8,317 bases of DNA, from contig CAAGFN010000199.1 of the NCBI GenBank assembly GCA_900769145.1, positions 1 through 8,317 on the forward strand, read 5' to 3'. Numbering within the stretch: position 1 is the first letter of the stretch; each line of letters starts with the position of its first letter. This DNA comes from Rikenellaceae bacterium (GTDB lineage Bacteria > Bacteroidota > Bacteroidia > Bacteroidales > UBA932). The notes under the pieces were generated by a model that ran no database searches, was not told where the DNA came from, and saw nothing but the letters and a program-made list of their open reading frames with translations. Positions 1-5,171 of the stretch are shown in pieces. Made by a program: the position numbers and the translations under genes.

Positions 1-71
<71 letters not shown>

Positions 72-144
72 TTGGAGCGCGATTTGACGATGACGCTCGG
101 AGTTTACAAGGTATGACCTTGTACTAAGTCTTTCATTATTATAT
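72..144 (+). other. 16S-tRNA internal transcribed spacer with hairpins
   Basis: This is the spacer between the 16S 3' end and tRNA-Ile. It contains a perfect 8-bp hairpin (105-112 pairing with 116-123, loop ATG). A shorter stem (GAGCG at 75-79 with CGCTC at 94-98) lies just after the 16S end. Such hairpins are plausible rRNA-processing signals, but no cleavage site can be assigned from sequence alone. Confidence 0.6.
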
Positions 145-218
145 AGTCCTGTAGCTCAGTTGGTTAGAGCACCACACTGATAATGTGGGGGTCAGCAGTT
201 CAAGTCTGCTCAGGACTA
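145..218 (+). tRNA. tRNA-Ile (anticodon GAT)
   Basis: This is a full cloverleaf. The acceptor AGTCCTG (145-151) pairs perfectly with CAGGACT (211-217), the discriminator is A218, and the D-stem is GCTC/GAGC. The anticodon stem is CCACA/TGTGG with loop CTGATAA, giving GAT at 179-181. The T-arm AGCAG-TTCAAGT-CTGCT is intact. The 3' CCA is not fully encoded (ACA then TAT), so it must be added after transcription. It is the usual first spacer tRNA of bacterial rRNA operons and is presumably co-transcribed with the 16S. Confidence 0.97.
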
Positions 219-225
219 CATATCC

Positions 226-299
226 GGGGGTATAGCTCAGTTGGCTAGAGCATCTGCTTTGCAAGCAGAGGGTCGTCGGTTCGACTCCGTCTACCTCCA
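226..299 (+). tRNA. tRNA-Ala (anticodon TGC)
   Basis: This is a cloverleaf with acceptor GGGGGTA/TACCTCC (one G.U pair), D-stem GCTC/GAGC, and anticodon stem TCTGC/GCAGA. The loop TTTGCAA gives TGC at 260-262. The T-arm is GTCGG-TTCGACT-CCGTC with a single T.T mismatch at the second pair. The discriminator is A299 and a complete CCA is not encoded. It lies 7 nt after tRNA-Ile, the normal Ile-Ala order of an rRNA spacer. It is immediately followed by a terminator instead of a 23S gene. Confidence 0.96.
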
Positions 300-300
300 C

Positions 301-340
301 AAAAGAGCGGCAAGGTTGAATTCCTTGCCGCTCTTTTTTT
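301..340 (+). terminator. Rho-independent terminator ending the 16S-tRNA-Ile-tRNA-Ala unit
   Basis: A perfect stem pairs 304-315 with 323-334 around the 7-nt loop TTGAATT (316-322), followed directly by a run of seven or more T. The A-run at 301-303 can extend the stem against the T tract. It begins right after the tRNA-Ala 3' end and so closes this transcript before any 23S gene. In the reverse direction the tail is only four T, so it is mainly a + strand terminator. Confidence 0.93.
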
Positions 341-434
341 ATTTCTTCACCACTTTATGACTGCCCGCAGCCTGTCTTAATTTCGAAGTATAATCATCCC
401 CTGCAATGCTCTGGAAAGGGTCGAATCAGCTGAT

Positions 435-484
435 GAGATACTTTTAGGACAAGCTCCACCTGTCACACAAGCAGTAAATGAAAA
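435..484. repeat. 50-bp direct repeat, left copy
   Basis: The 50 bp from GAGATACTTTTAGGACAAGC through AGCAGTAAATGAAAA recur in the same orientation at 1651-1700 with two substitutions (48/50 identical; C/G at repeat position 22 and A/T at position 35). The copies bracket the structured non-coding region. About 35-50 bp upstream of each copy show weaker resemblance (a CCTGC-ATG block and a GGAAA-CGAT block), so the homology may extend leftwards. The copy does not match any tRNA 3' end in the window, so it is not an obvious tRNA attachment site. Confidence 0.85.
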
Positions 485-908
485 TCAGTGATCAGCCACT
501 TGCCCCACAGTGCCTTCTGTGGCCACCTTCTGTTCACTGAGGCTCTCTGGAGGGCTTCAGTGGACAATGGGTACCGCTACAGCATCCTGTGGGCATACCC
601 CTTGATTACTGGAATCTGTTTAGAGGGGAACACCGTCACCTCCATCCTTGCGATACTTGTCTCAAGCGCCATGCCTACAGCAATCTGATTCCTTGCCTTG
701 TGAAGTCAAGCGTTGCCCTATGAACGGTGCTTGACTCAATTGCACCCCACATCCCTCTCTCAGAAGGGGGTTATCAAGACAAGTTGCCGGTCTTTTAATT
801 TGCCCTGCCCCAGCCTGTACGAATTGACGGTTATACCAAGTAATGAAAGATTATCCGTAATTCTCACAGAGCAGTCAATGTGAAAGGTCTAAACCCGGAA
901 GCCGTCAC

Positions 909-968
909 AAAGCGGGCGGAGCTCGCGCAGCCTGCTTTGAGCAGCCGGAGGGCATATATTCCGGCTGC
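909..968. repeat. Left arm of a long imperfect inverted repeat (two hairpins)
   Basis: There are two adjacent hairpins: 909-916/931-938 (8 bp with one G.U) and 941-949/960-968 (9 bp perfect, 10-nt loop GGGCATATAT). The reverse complement of this arm resembles 1328-1385. The hairpin GCAGCCGGA/TCCGGCTGC corresponds to GCCGCCGGA/TCCGGCGGC, and GCTGCGCGAGCTCCGCCC corresponds to GCTGCGGGGAGCTCGCCC. An A-T stem pair in one copy is a C-G pair in the other, so stem pairing is preserved despite substitution. Confidence 0.7.
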
Positions 969-1327
969 GATGACGCCAGACCGGCCAGGAACACATCATG
1001 TTACTCAATCCATCCACGATATGAGGCTATATTCTGAAGGCCGGTTTATCCCGCATCACAGAGATGCATGCTGGAAGAGGTTCCCGTGACATTCATCTGC
1101 ACACCCACCCCACTGTTCTACGTACCTGTGGGGCAGGTAGGCGGTGCAGATGGACACAATTCCTTTCCATTGGGACACCCCGGATGCCCTACAATGCCTT
1201 AGAATGGCATGTCTCTGTCCAGATGAATGTCACGAGGGCTGGCTTTGCAGTAAGTTACTTTGTTTCACATACTTGTTGGCAAACGGTTCCACAGCTTCTC
1301 ATTTCAGCCAATGTCGATTACGGCACC

Positions 1328-1406
1328 GCCGCCGGAATATACGCCCTCCGGCGGCTGAAGATCAAGCGCTGCGGGGAGCTCGCCCTAAGGCTCTCCTCGC
1401 GCTTGA
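1328..1406. repeat. Right arm of the long imperfect inverted repeat (two hairpins)
   Basis: Hairpin 1328-1336/1347-1355 is 9 bp perfect with the 10-nt loop ATATACGCCC. Hairpin 1362-1406 has an 8-bp outer stem (1362-1369/1399-1406) and a 7-bp inner stem (1373-1379/1390-1396, one G.U on the + strand). This arm is related in inverted orientation to 909-968. The loop 1337-1346 is complementary to the loop 950-959 at 9 of 10 positions. Confidence 0.7.
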
Positions 1407-1423
1407 CTTTTGCCTCGGGATAC

Positions 1424-1590
1424 GTGGCCGTTCGTGCAATTCACCTGACAGTCAATACGCCACTACAGATATGTGTGGCCGTACCTCGGCTGTCAGGTGA
1501 CGCCAAAACTAGGGGACCTGCACGCCACACCAGGCCTACAGGTATCTGTGGCGGGGCCACCGCTGTCAGGTGAATTGCACGAGCGGCCAT
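1424..1590. repeat. 28-bp inverted repeat enclosing two related 40-nt units
   Basis: GTGGCCGTTCGTGCAATTCA onward (1424-1451) is complementary to 1563-1590 at 26 of 28 positions, and the two exceptions are G.U pairs on the + strand. Between the arms, 1461-1500 and 1534-1573 are related direct repeats (about 31/40 identical), both ending CTGTCAGGTGA. Segment 1441-1451 can therefore pair with either 1490-1500 or 1563-1573. The first unit also folds as 1456-1463/1475-1483 with one bulge. No target-site duplication flanks the arms. Confidence 0.8.
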
Positions 1591-1650
1591 GCCGAACTGC
1601 CTTGCCTGCTATGGGCGCTACCGGAAATGTGGACCGATTATCCCACAATC

Positions 1651-1700
1651 GAGATACTTTTAGGACAAGCTGCACCTGTCACACTAGCAGTAAATGAAAA
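1651..1700. repeat. 50-bp direct repeat, right copy
   Basis: This copy is 48/50 identical to 435-484 in the same orientation. It ends in the A-run that forms the T tract of the tRNA-His terminator on the opposite strand. It contains a small possible stem GACA (1664-1667) / TGTC (1677-1680). It either marks the 3' end of the structured element (with the left copy a remnant of a lost tandem copy) or is the flanking repeat of an inserted element. Confidence 0.85.
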
Positions 1701-1726
1701 AAAGAGACCGTGCAATGCACGATCTC
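1697..1726 (-). terminator. Rho-independent terminator of tRNA-His
   Basis: Read on the minus strand, GAGATCGTGC pairs with GCACGGTCTC (10 bp with one G.T) around a 3-nt loop, followed by seven T. It lies 7 nt beyond the tRNA-His discriminator base. On the + strand there is no T tract, so it would not end a transcript of the structured RNA. Confidence 0.9.
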
Positions 1727-1733
1727 AATGGAG

Positions 1734-1807
1734 GGTGAACGGTGGGACTCGAACCCACGACAACCAGAACCACAATCTGGCGCTCTACCAACTGAACTAC
1801 GCTCACC
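1734..1807 (-). tRNA. tRNA-His (anticodon GTG)
   Basis: The acceptor GTGAGCG/CGTTCAC contains one G.U. The histidine-specific extra 5' G (position 1807) faces discriminator C (1734), as expected for bacterial tRNA-His. The anticodon stem is CCAGA/TCTGG and the loop TTGTGGT gives GTG (complement of 1771-1773). The T-arm GTGGG-TTCGAGT-CCCAC is intact. CCA is not encoded. It is a single-gene unit with its own promoter and terminator, facing the structured RNA region. Confidence 0.97.
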
Positions 1808-1820
1808 ATGTTTAGGATTG

Positions 1821-1851
1821 CAAAGATAGTCATTATTTCTTTAATTCCAAA
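1821..1851 (-). promoter_or_regulatory. Bacteroidota-type promoter for tRNA-His
   Basis: On the minus strand a TTTG box (complement of 1848-1851) is separated by exactly 19 bp from TATCTTTG (complement of 1821-1828). This matches the Bacteroidota primary-sigma consensus TTTG / TAnnTTTG. Transcription would start a few bases before the tRNA 5' end at 1807. Confidence 0.85.
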
Positions 1852-1900
1852 TTTTTTTGAAGTTCTTCATCTTCAAGGGACAATTTTTTGCAATAATTAG

Positions 1901-1908
1901 TATATTTG
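1901..1908 (+). promoter_or_regulatory. Probable -7 promoter element for the carboxyltransferase gene
   Basis: TATATTTG matches the Bacteroidota -7 box TAnnTTTG exactly, but no TTTG lies at the expected 19-21 bp upstream, so the -33 element is poor. It would give a leader of about 90 nt before the ATG at 2005. In that leader GGCTCC (1917-1922) can pair with GGAGCC (1954-1959) and GGGA (1924-1927) with TCCC (1942-1945). The leader hairpin may affect expression; nothing more can be said. A Shine-Dalgarno-like AAGGA is at 1995-1999. Confidence 0.45.
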
Positions 1909-2004
1909 CGGGACATGGCTCCTGGGAAATGTGTATAGAAATCCCTCTGAAACGGAGCCGGGCCAGGTAACAAGAATGCACAATTTGCAGCATAAAGGAA
2001 CAAT

Positions 2005-3825
2005 ATGTCAAAAGAAATCAAATTCTCCCTGGTTTACAGGGATATGTGGCAATCATCGGGAAAATATGTCCCTAGAGTTGATCAGCTTCTAGAAGTGGCT
2101 CCGGCCATCATTGATATGGGATGCTTCGACAGGGTCGAGACAAATGGCGGAGCATTCGAGCAGGTTAATCTCCTCTTCGGGGAGAACCCTAACGTCGCCG
2201 TCCGCAAATGGACCGCCCCGTTCCACAAGGCCGGCATCCAGACACACATGCTCGAAAGAGGCCTCAATGCATTGAGAATGAACCCGGTACCTGCAGATGT
2301 CAGGGAACTGATGTTTAAGGTCAAGAAAGCCCAGGGCACCGACATCGCCCGCTCATTCTGCGGACTTAATGACCACAGGAACCTCAAGCTTTCGGTAGAA
2401 TATGCGAAGAAGGCAGGGATGATATCCCAGGTCGCATTGTCCATCACCCATTCTCCGGTGCATACCGTGGAATACTATATGGGCATTGTCGACAAGGTCG
2501 TTGAATACGGTTGCGACGAAATCTGCCTGAAGGACATGGCCGGCATCGGAAGGCCTACATTCCTTGCCCAGCTCACAGGCGAAATCAAGAAGAAATACCC
2601 TCACATCCTCGTGCAGTACCACGGACACGCCGGTCCTGGATTCTCTCCTGCGTCAATGCTGGAAGTCGCACGTGCGGGCGCCGACTATCTCGACGTTGCC
2701 GTGGAGCCGCTCTCCTGGGGAAAAGTACACCCGGATGTGATAACCATCAGGGAAATGCTCAAGGCCGACGGCTTCCTCGTCAAAGACCTCAACATGGACG
2801 CATATATGGAAGTGCGCCGCCTGACGCAGAAATTCATTGACGATTTCCTCGGATACTGGATTGTACCTTCCAACCATCTCATGTCCTCCCTCCTCGTAGG
2901 CTGCGGTCTTCCCGGCGGAATGATGGGCTCAATGATGGCCGACCTCAAGGGATTCCAGGGAGCCATCAATGCAGGCCAGCGCACCCACGGCAGACCTGAA
3001 CTCAGCCTCGATACATTGATGGTCAAGCTTTTTGAAGAAGTTCAATATGTTTGGCCGAGACTCGGATATCCGCCACTCGTGACACCGTTCAGCCAGTACG
3101 TCAAGAACACCTCATTGATGAACCTGATGAACGTCCTGAACGGGAAGCCGAGATGGACCACCATTGACAAGGATACCTGGAACATGATACTCGGACGTAT
3201 GGGTACATTGCCGGGCGAACTCGCTCCGGAAATAATTGACCTTGCGAAGTCAAAGGGCCTGGAATTCTACACCGGCAATCCGCAGGACGAGTATCCGGAC
3301 GAATTGCCGAAGTTCCGCCAGATGATGAAGGAGGAAGGCTGGGACGAGGGCCAGGACCAGGAAGAACTCTTCGAATTCGCAATGCACGAGCGCCAGTACC
3401 GCGACTACAAGAGCGGCGTGGCCAAGGAGCGTTTCAACAAGGATCTCGCCGAGCTCAAGGCCAAGGCAGGCGCCCCTATCAATGTCGTAAGGCCGGTAGT
3501 GGAAATGCCGAAGTTCAATGTCGAGGAATATGCCTCAAAATATCCGCACGCAGTTCCTGTGCAGGCCCCTGTAAAAGGTCAGCTGCTCTGGCAGGTGGAT
3601 GTGGATGACGACTCGACCGCACCTGTCGCAGGCACTGCAGTCAAGGCTGGAGAGGCCATGGGATATATCCAGGCCTACTATGGAATGGAGGAAGTTGTAC
3701 CGGCTGTCAGCGGAAGGGTAGTGGCAGTTACCGCTGCTCAGGGCAGCAAGGTGGCCAAGGGCGAAATCATTGCCTTCGTGGAGGGCGAAGATGCCAAGGA
3801 AGTCGGGGCTGCCTCAGGAGAATAG
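2005..3825 (+). CDS. OadA/PycB-like carboxyltransferase with degenerate biotinyl domain
   Basis: This 606-aa protein resembles the alpha subunit of oxaloacetate decarboxylase or subunit B of pyruvate carboxylase. In that family a TIM-barrel carboxyltransferase moves CO2 between oxaloacetate/pyruvate and biotin in the cytoplasm. Visible landmarks: YRDMWQS (residues 11-17, equivalent of RDxxQS); KDMAG with catalytic K176; YHGH with metal-ligand-like H206 and H208; GLPGGMMGS; and LGYPPLVTPFSQYV. The C-terminus (about 535-596) has the biotinyl/lipoyl fold pattern. However, where the family has AMKM around the biotinylated lysine, this protein reads AYYGMEE (557-563), with no lysine. The ATG at 2005 has AAGGA 5 nt upstream. 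It is monocistronic, and no beta/gamma membrane subunits or biotin carboxylase are nearby. The stop lies inside the convergent NigD-like gene. Family assignment is firm; the exact substrate and biotin use are unknown. Confidence 0.88.
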   Translation: MSKEIKFSLVYRDMWQSSGKYVPRVDQLLEVAPAIIDMGCFDRVETNGGAFEQVNLLFGENPNVAVRKWTAPFHKAGIQTHMLERGLNALRMNPVPADVRELMFKVKKAQGTDIARSFCGLNDHRNLKLSVEYAKKAGMISQVALSITHSPVHTVEYYMGIVDKVVEYGCDEICLKDMAGIGRPTFLAQLTGEIKKKYPHILVQYHGHAGPGFSPASMLEVARAGADYLDVAVEPLSWGKVHPDVITIREMLKADGFLVKDLNMDAYMEVRRLTQKFIDDFLGYWIVPSNHLMSSLLVGCGLPGGMMGSMMADLKGFQGAINAGQRTHGRPELSLDTLMVKLFEEVQYVWPRLGYPPLVTPFSQYVKNTSLMNLMNVLNGKPRWTTIDKDTWNMILGRMGTLPGELAPEIIDLAKSKGLEFYTGNPQDEYPDELPKFRQMMKEEGWDEGQDQEELFEFAMHERQYRDYKSGVAKERFNKDLAELKAKAGAPINVVRPVVEMPKFNVEEYASKYPHAVPVQAPVKGQLLWQVDVDDDSTAPVAGTAVKAGEAMGYIQAYYGMEEVVPAVSGRVVAVTAAQGSKVAKGEIIAFVEGEDAKEVGAASGE

Positions 3826-4520
3826 ATGGAATACTTTATCGAGTGTACCTCAGTCTCGGGATAGATCATCTGTCCGTCAGACTTATGCCACTTGAAGTTC
3901 AATTTTACTGTCACGTTTCCGTCAGGAAGAAATTCCTCAATCGGGAACGTGACAATTCTATATACGACTTCCAAGTTGGAGACATCCTTGGTGTCCTCAT
4001 AGAAGCCCTCTCCCTGGCCGTCGTGACATACCGTGAATGACAACGTGTCCCCCAATTCTTCCGATTTCTCAAGGTAAAGCCCTGTCCTATGCTCGTAAAT
4101 GGAATTGCGCTTGTGTATCCAGGCACAGTACATGTTGAGATAACCCCCTGATATCCAGGCATCTGAAATCGCAATGGCATCTTTCCACACCGCAAGAGAA
4201 GGTTTTTCCTCGAAAAAATCGGCAACCTGGGCGATTGAGACGGAAGACATCCGCACTTCAAACTCATTGTCGGACAAATCCGTAAGGACGGCGCATTCGG
4301 CGAAAATCCTGGTTCCGGCCTCAATTCCTGAACAGTCCTGCCCCTCGACAATATTGAAAATCATATTCTCGTCCGTGCGGAAAGAATTGTCCGACAGCAC
4401 AGTTCCCATAGTGGAGCAGTTGCCGAGGACAATGGTATCCTTGCCGCAGGAAACAATTACCGCAAACAGAACCAATGCAGTGCAAGAGCGCACGGCGATT
4501 TTCAGGAGCCCATTCATCAT
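3738..4520 (-). CDS. NigD-like lipoprotein
   Basis: This 260-aa protein begins with a lipoprotein signal peptide: basic N-terminus, a hydrophobic stretch and lipobox IVSC, giving a lipidated Cys25 when counted from the first of two adjacent Met codons. The layout after Cys fits the NigD-like family of Bacteroidota. An OB-like N-terminal strand region (about 30-95) has the GNCSTMGTVLSD pattern. A C-terminal beta-sandwich with ISDAWISGGYLNMYCAWIHK and NVTVKLNFKWHK follows. Function is unknown; members are envelope lipoproteins. It lies 11 nt downstream of the Fur-family gene on the same strand, suggesting co-transcription. The last roughly 29 codons are antisense to the end of the carboxyltransferase gene. 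That tail (Pro/Ala/Ser-rich) extends beyond where the beta-sandwich seems to finish, so it may be a recent stop-codon loss. Alternative start: second Met (4517). Confidence 0.75.
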   Translation of the reverse strand: MMNGLLKIAVRSCTALVLFAVIVSCGKDTIVLGNCSTMGTVLSDNSFRTDENMIFNIVEGQDCSGIEAGTRIFAECAVLTDLSDNEFEVRMSSVSIAQVADFFEEKPSLAVWKDAIAISDAWISGGYLNMYCAWIHKRNSIYEHRTGLYLEKSEELGDTLSFTVCHDGQGEGFYEDTKDVSNLEVVYRIVTFPIEEFLPDGNVTVKLNFKWHKSDGQMIYPETEVHSIKYSIYSPEAAPTSLASSPSTKAMISPLATLLP

Positions 4521-4531
4521 TCAGCTATAAT

Positions 4532-4978
4532 TTATTTGGCCCGACTTGGCCTGCATACTATATGGACGTCTATCCCTTCGACCTTGTACCCCCTGAAACG
4601 CTTGCGTCCAATATGGGACTGGACCAGTTCAATAAGCCCGTCGTCCGGCAAATCCCTGTATGTATTGTTCACGGAGTCATATAGATGGATGTGCTGGTCA
4701 GTGTTAACGTCGAAATACATCTTGCTGTTGGAGCTGAGACGCCTCGAATATACACCTATGTCCGACATCTGTGAAAGTATGTTGTAAACCGAGGCGGCTG
4801 TCACATTGGCCACTTTAGCCCTGGCAGTCTCCTCTGCAACCATATCGGCTGATGCATGACCGAGATTCTGCATTGCCATATGCACAGCAATCCTCTGCTG
4901 CGTTGCCTTGAGGCCGTGCTTCTTGAGGATGACTTTCAGTTCCTCCACAGTCAGCGCAGTATGTGAAGTCTTGTTCAT
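4532..4978 (-). CDS. Fur-family transcriptional regulator
   Basis: This 148-aa protein has a winged-helix Fur/PerR-type DNA-binding domain (GLKATQQR at 22-29, HASAD at 41-45, recognition helix VTAASVYNIL at 59-68). A dimerisation/metal domain follows, with HIHLYD (96-101). Family members are metal-dependent repressors of iron, zinc, manganese or peroxide genes. It has a single cysteine (C142), so the Cys4 structural zinc site of many family members (the CxxC after the HxH) is absent. The regulatory metal is not predictable. An upstream in-frame extension to 5092 exists. I prefer ATG 4978 because family homology begins there and a promoter lies at 5005-5036. It is divergent from rpsP and probably in an operon with the NigD-like gene. 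Confidence 0.88.
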   Translation of the reverse strand: MNKTSHTALTVEELKVILKKHGLKATQQRIAVHMAMQNLGHASADMVAEETARAKVANVTAASVYNILSQMSDIGVYSRRLSSNSKMYFDVNTDQHIHLYDSVNNTYRDLPDDGLIELVQSHIGRKRFRGYKVEGIDVHIVCRPSRAK

Positions 4979-5004
4979 TGATAGTACCTGATTTTTTGCG
5001 CTTG

Positions 5005-5036
5005 CAAGTATAGTAATCTTTTTGAATATTTCCAAA
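5005..5036 (-). promoter_or_regulatory. Putative promoter for the Fur-family gene
   Basis: On the minus strand TTTG (complement of 5033-5036) lies 20 bp before TATACTTG (complement of 5005-5012), one mismatch from the Bacteroidota TAnnTTTG box. It predicts a start near 5000 and a leader of about 20 nt before ATG 4978. I looked for an autoregulatory Fur-box palindrome and saw no clear one. Confidence 0.55.
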
Positions 5037-5079
5037 AATCGCATTTCTTTAAGATTAAGTCGACTGCGGTGGGGAAATA

Positions 5080-5110
5080 TTTGATTATTCATTGAAAATC
5101 ACTAATTTTG
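5080..5110 (+). promoter_or_regulatory. Bacteroidota-type promoter for rpsP-rimM
   Basis: TTTG (5080-5083), 19 bp, then TAATTTTG (5103-5110) is an exact match to the consensus. Transcription would begin near 5115, giving a leader of about 55 nt that ends in an A-rich stretch (ATTAAAACAGATTCACA) before ATG 5172, without a Shine-Dalgarno. This is typical for highly expressed genes in this phylum. Confidence 0.85.
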
Positions 5111-5171
5111 CACCCGCTGTCCACGAGATGGGCGGCACAGGCAATTTATTAACTATTAAAACAGATTCACA

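Larger units (their letters stand above)
485..1650 (+). ncRNA. Candidate large, highly structured non-coding RNA (boundaries uncertain)
   Basis: No convincing protein gene exists here, but many strong helices do. Seen pairings: 505-510/517-522; 535-546/551-562 (12 bp, CTGG loop); 598-603/623-628 with inner 604-607/613-616; 704-711/729-736; 822-830/855-862 (one bulge); 909-916/931-938; 941-949/960-968; 980-986/1039-1045; 1053-1057/1063-1067; 1085-1099/1220-1234 (perfect 15 bp); 1108-1113/1128-1133; 1194-1198/1206-1210; 1328-1336/1347-1355; 1362-1369/1399-1406 with inner 1373-1379/1390-1396; 1424-1451/1563-1590 (28 bp); 1523-1529/1547-1553. Non-Watson-Crick positions inside these helices are G.U if the + strand is the RNA, which favours + strand transcription. 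I recognise no known class: no group II domain V, tmRNA, RNase P or 6S signature. Size, position beside tRNA genes and ornate folding recall GOLLD and ROOL RNAs, but that is analogy only. Only a weak promoter (TAATTTCG at 378-385) and no + strand terminator were found. A decayed mobile element with inverted repeats is the main alternative. Confidence 0.5.

Noticed and set aside
488..1089. Short + strand frames at 488-688 and 880-1089 as small proteins
   Set aside because: No recognisable family, no promoter or ribosome-binding context, and both lie over strong hairpins.
1424..1590. Transposon or MITE with 28-bp terminal inverted repeats
   Set aside because: No flanking target duplication and no transposase. 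Mismatches are all G.U on one strand, and the feature lies inside a wider set of helices.
485..1650. Group II or group I intron, tmRNA, RNase P RNA
   Set aside because: No GTGYG-type 5' end, no domain V-like hairpin with GAAA and AGC triad, no reverse transcriptase, no tmRNA tag frame and no RNase P signature were seen. A covariance search could still overturn this.
1064..1697. Overlapping + strand open frames (1064-1573, 1144-1500, 1473-1697) as protein genes
   Set aside because: They overlap each other in different frames, are rich in Cys/Arg/His without domain patterns, cross the inverted repeats, and have no start signal. Open frames by chance in GC-balanced structured DNA explain them.
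435..1700. CRISPR array or tRNA attachment site
   Set aside because: Only two repeat copies 1.2 kb apart, no spacers, no integrase, and the repeat does not match a tRNA 3' end in the window.
341..1730. Degenerate 23S or 5S rRNA
   Set aside because: None of the conserved 23S strings that I can recognise appear in this interval on either strand.
1833..2021. Minus-strand 62-aa frame
   Set aside because: It covers the tRNA-His promoter and the leader of the next gene; composition is that of A/T-rich intergenic DNA.
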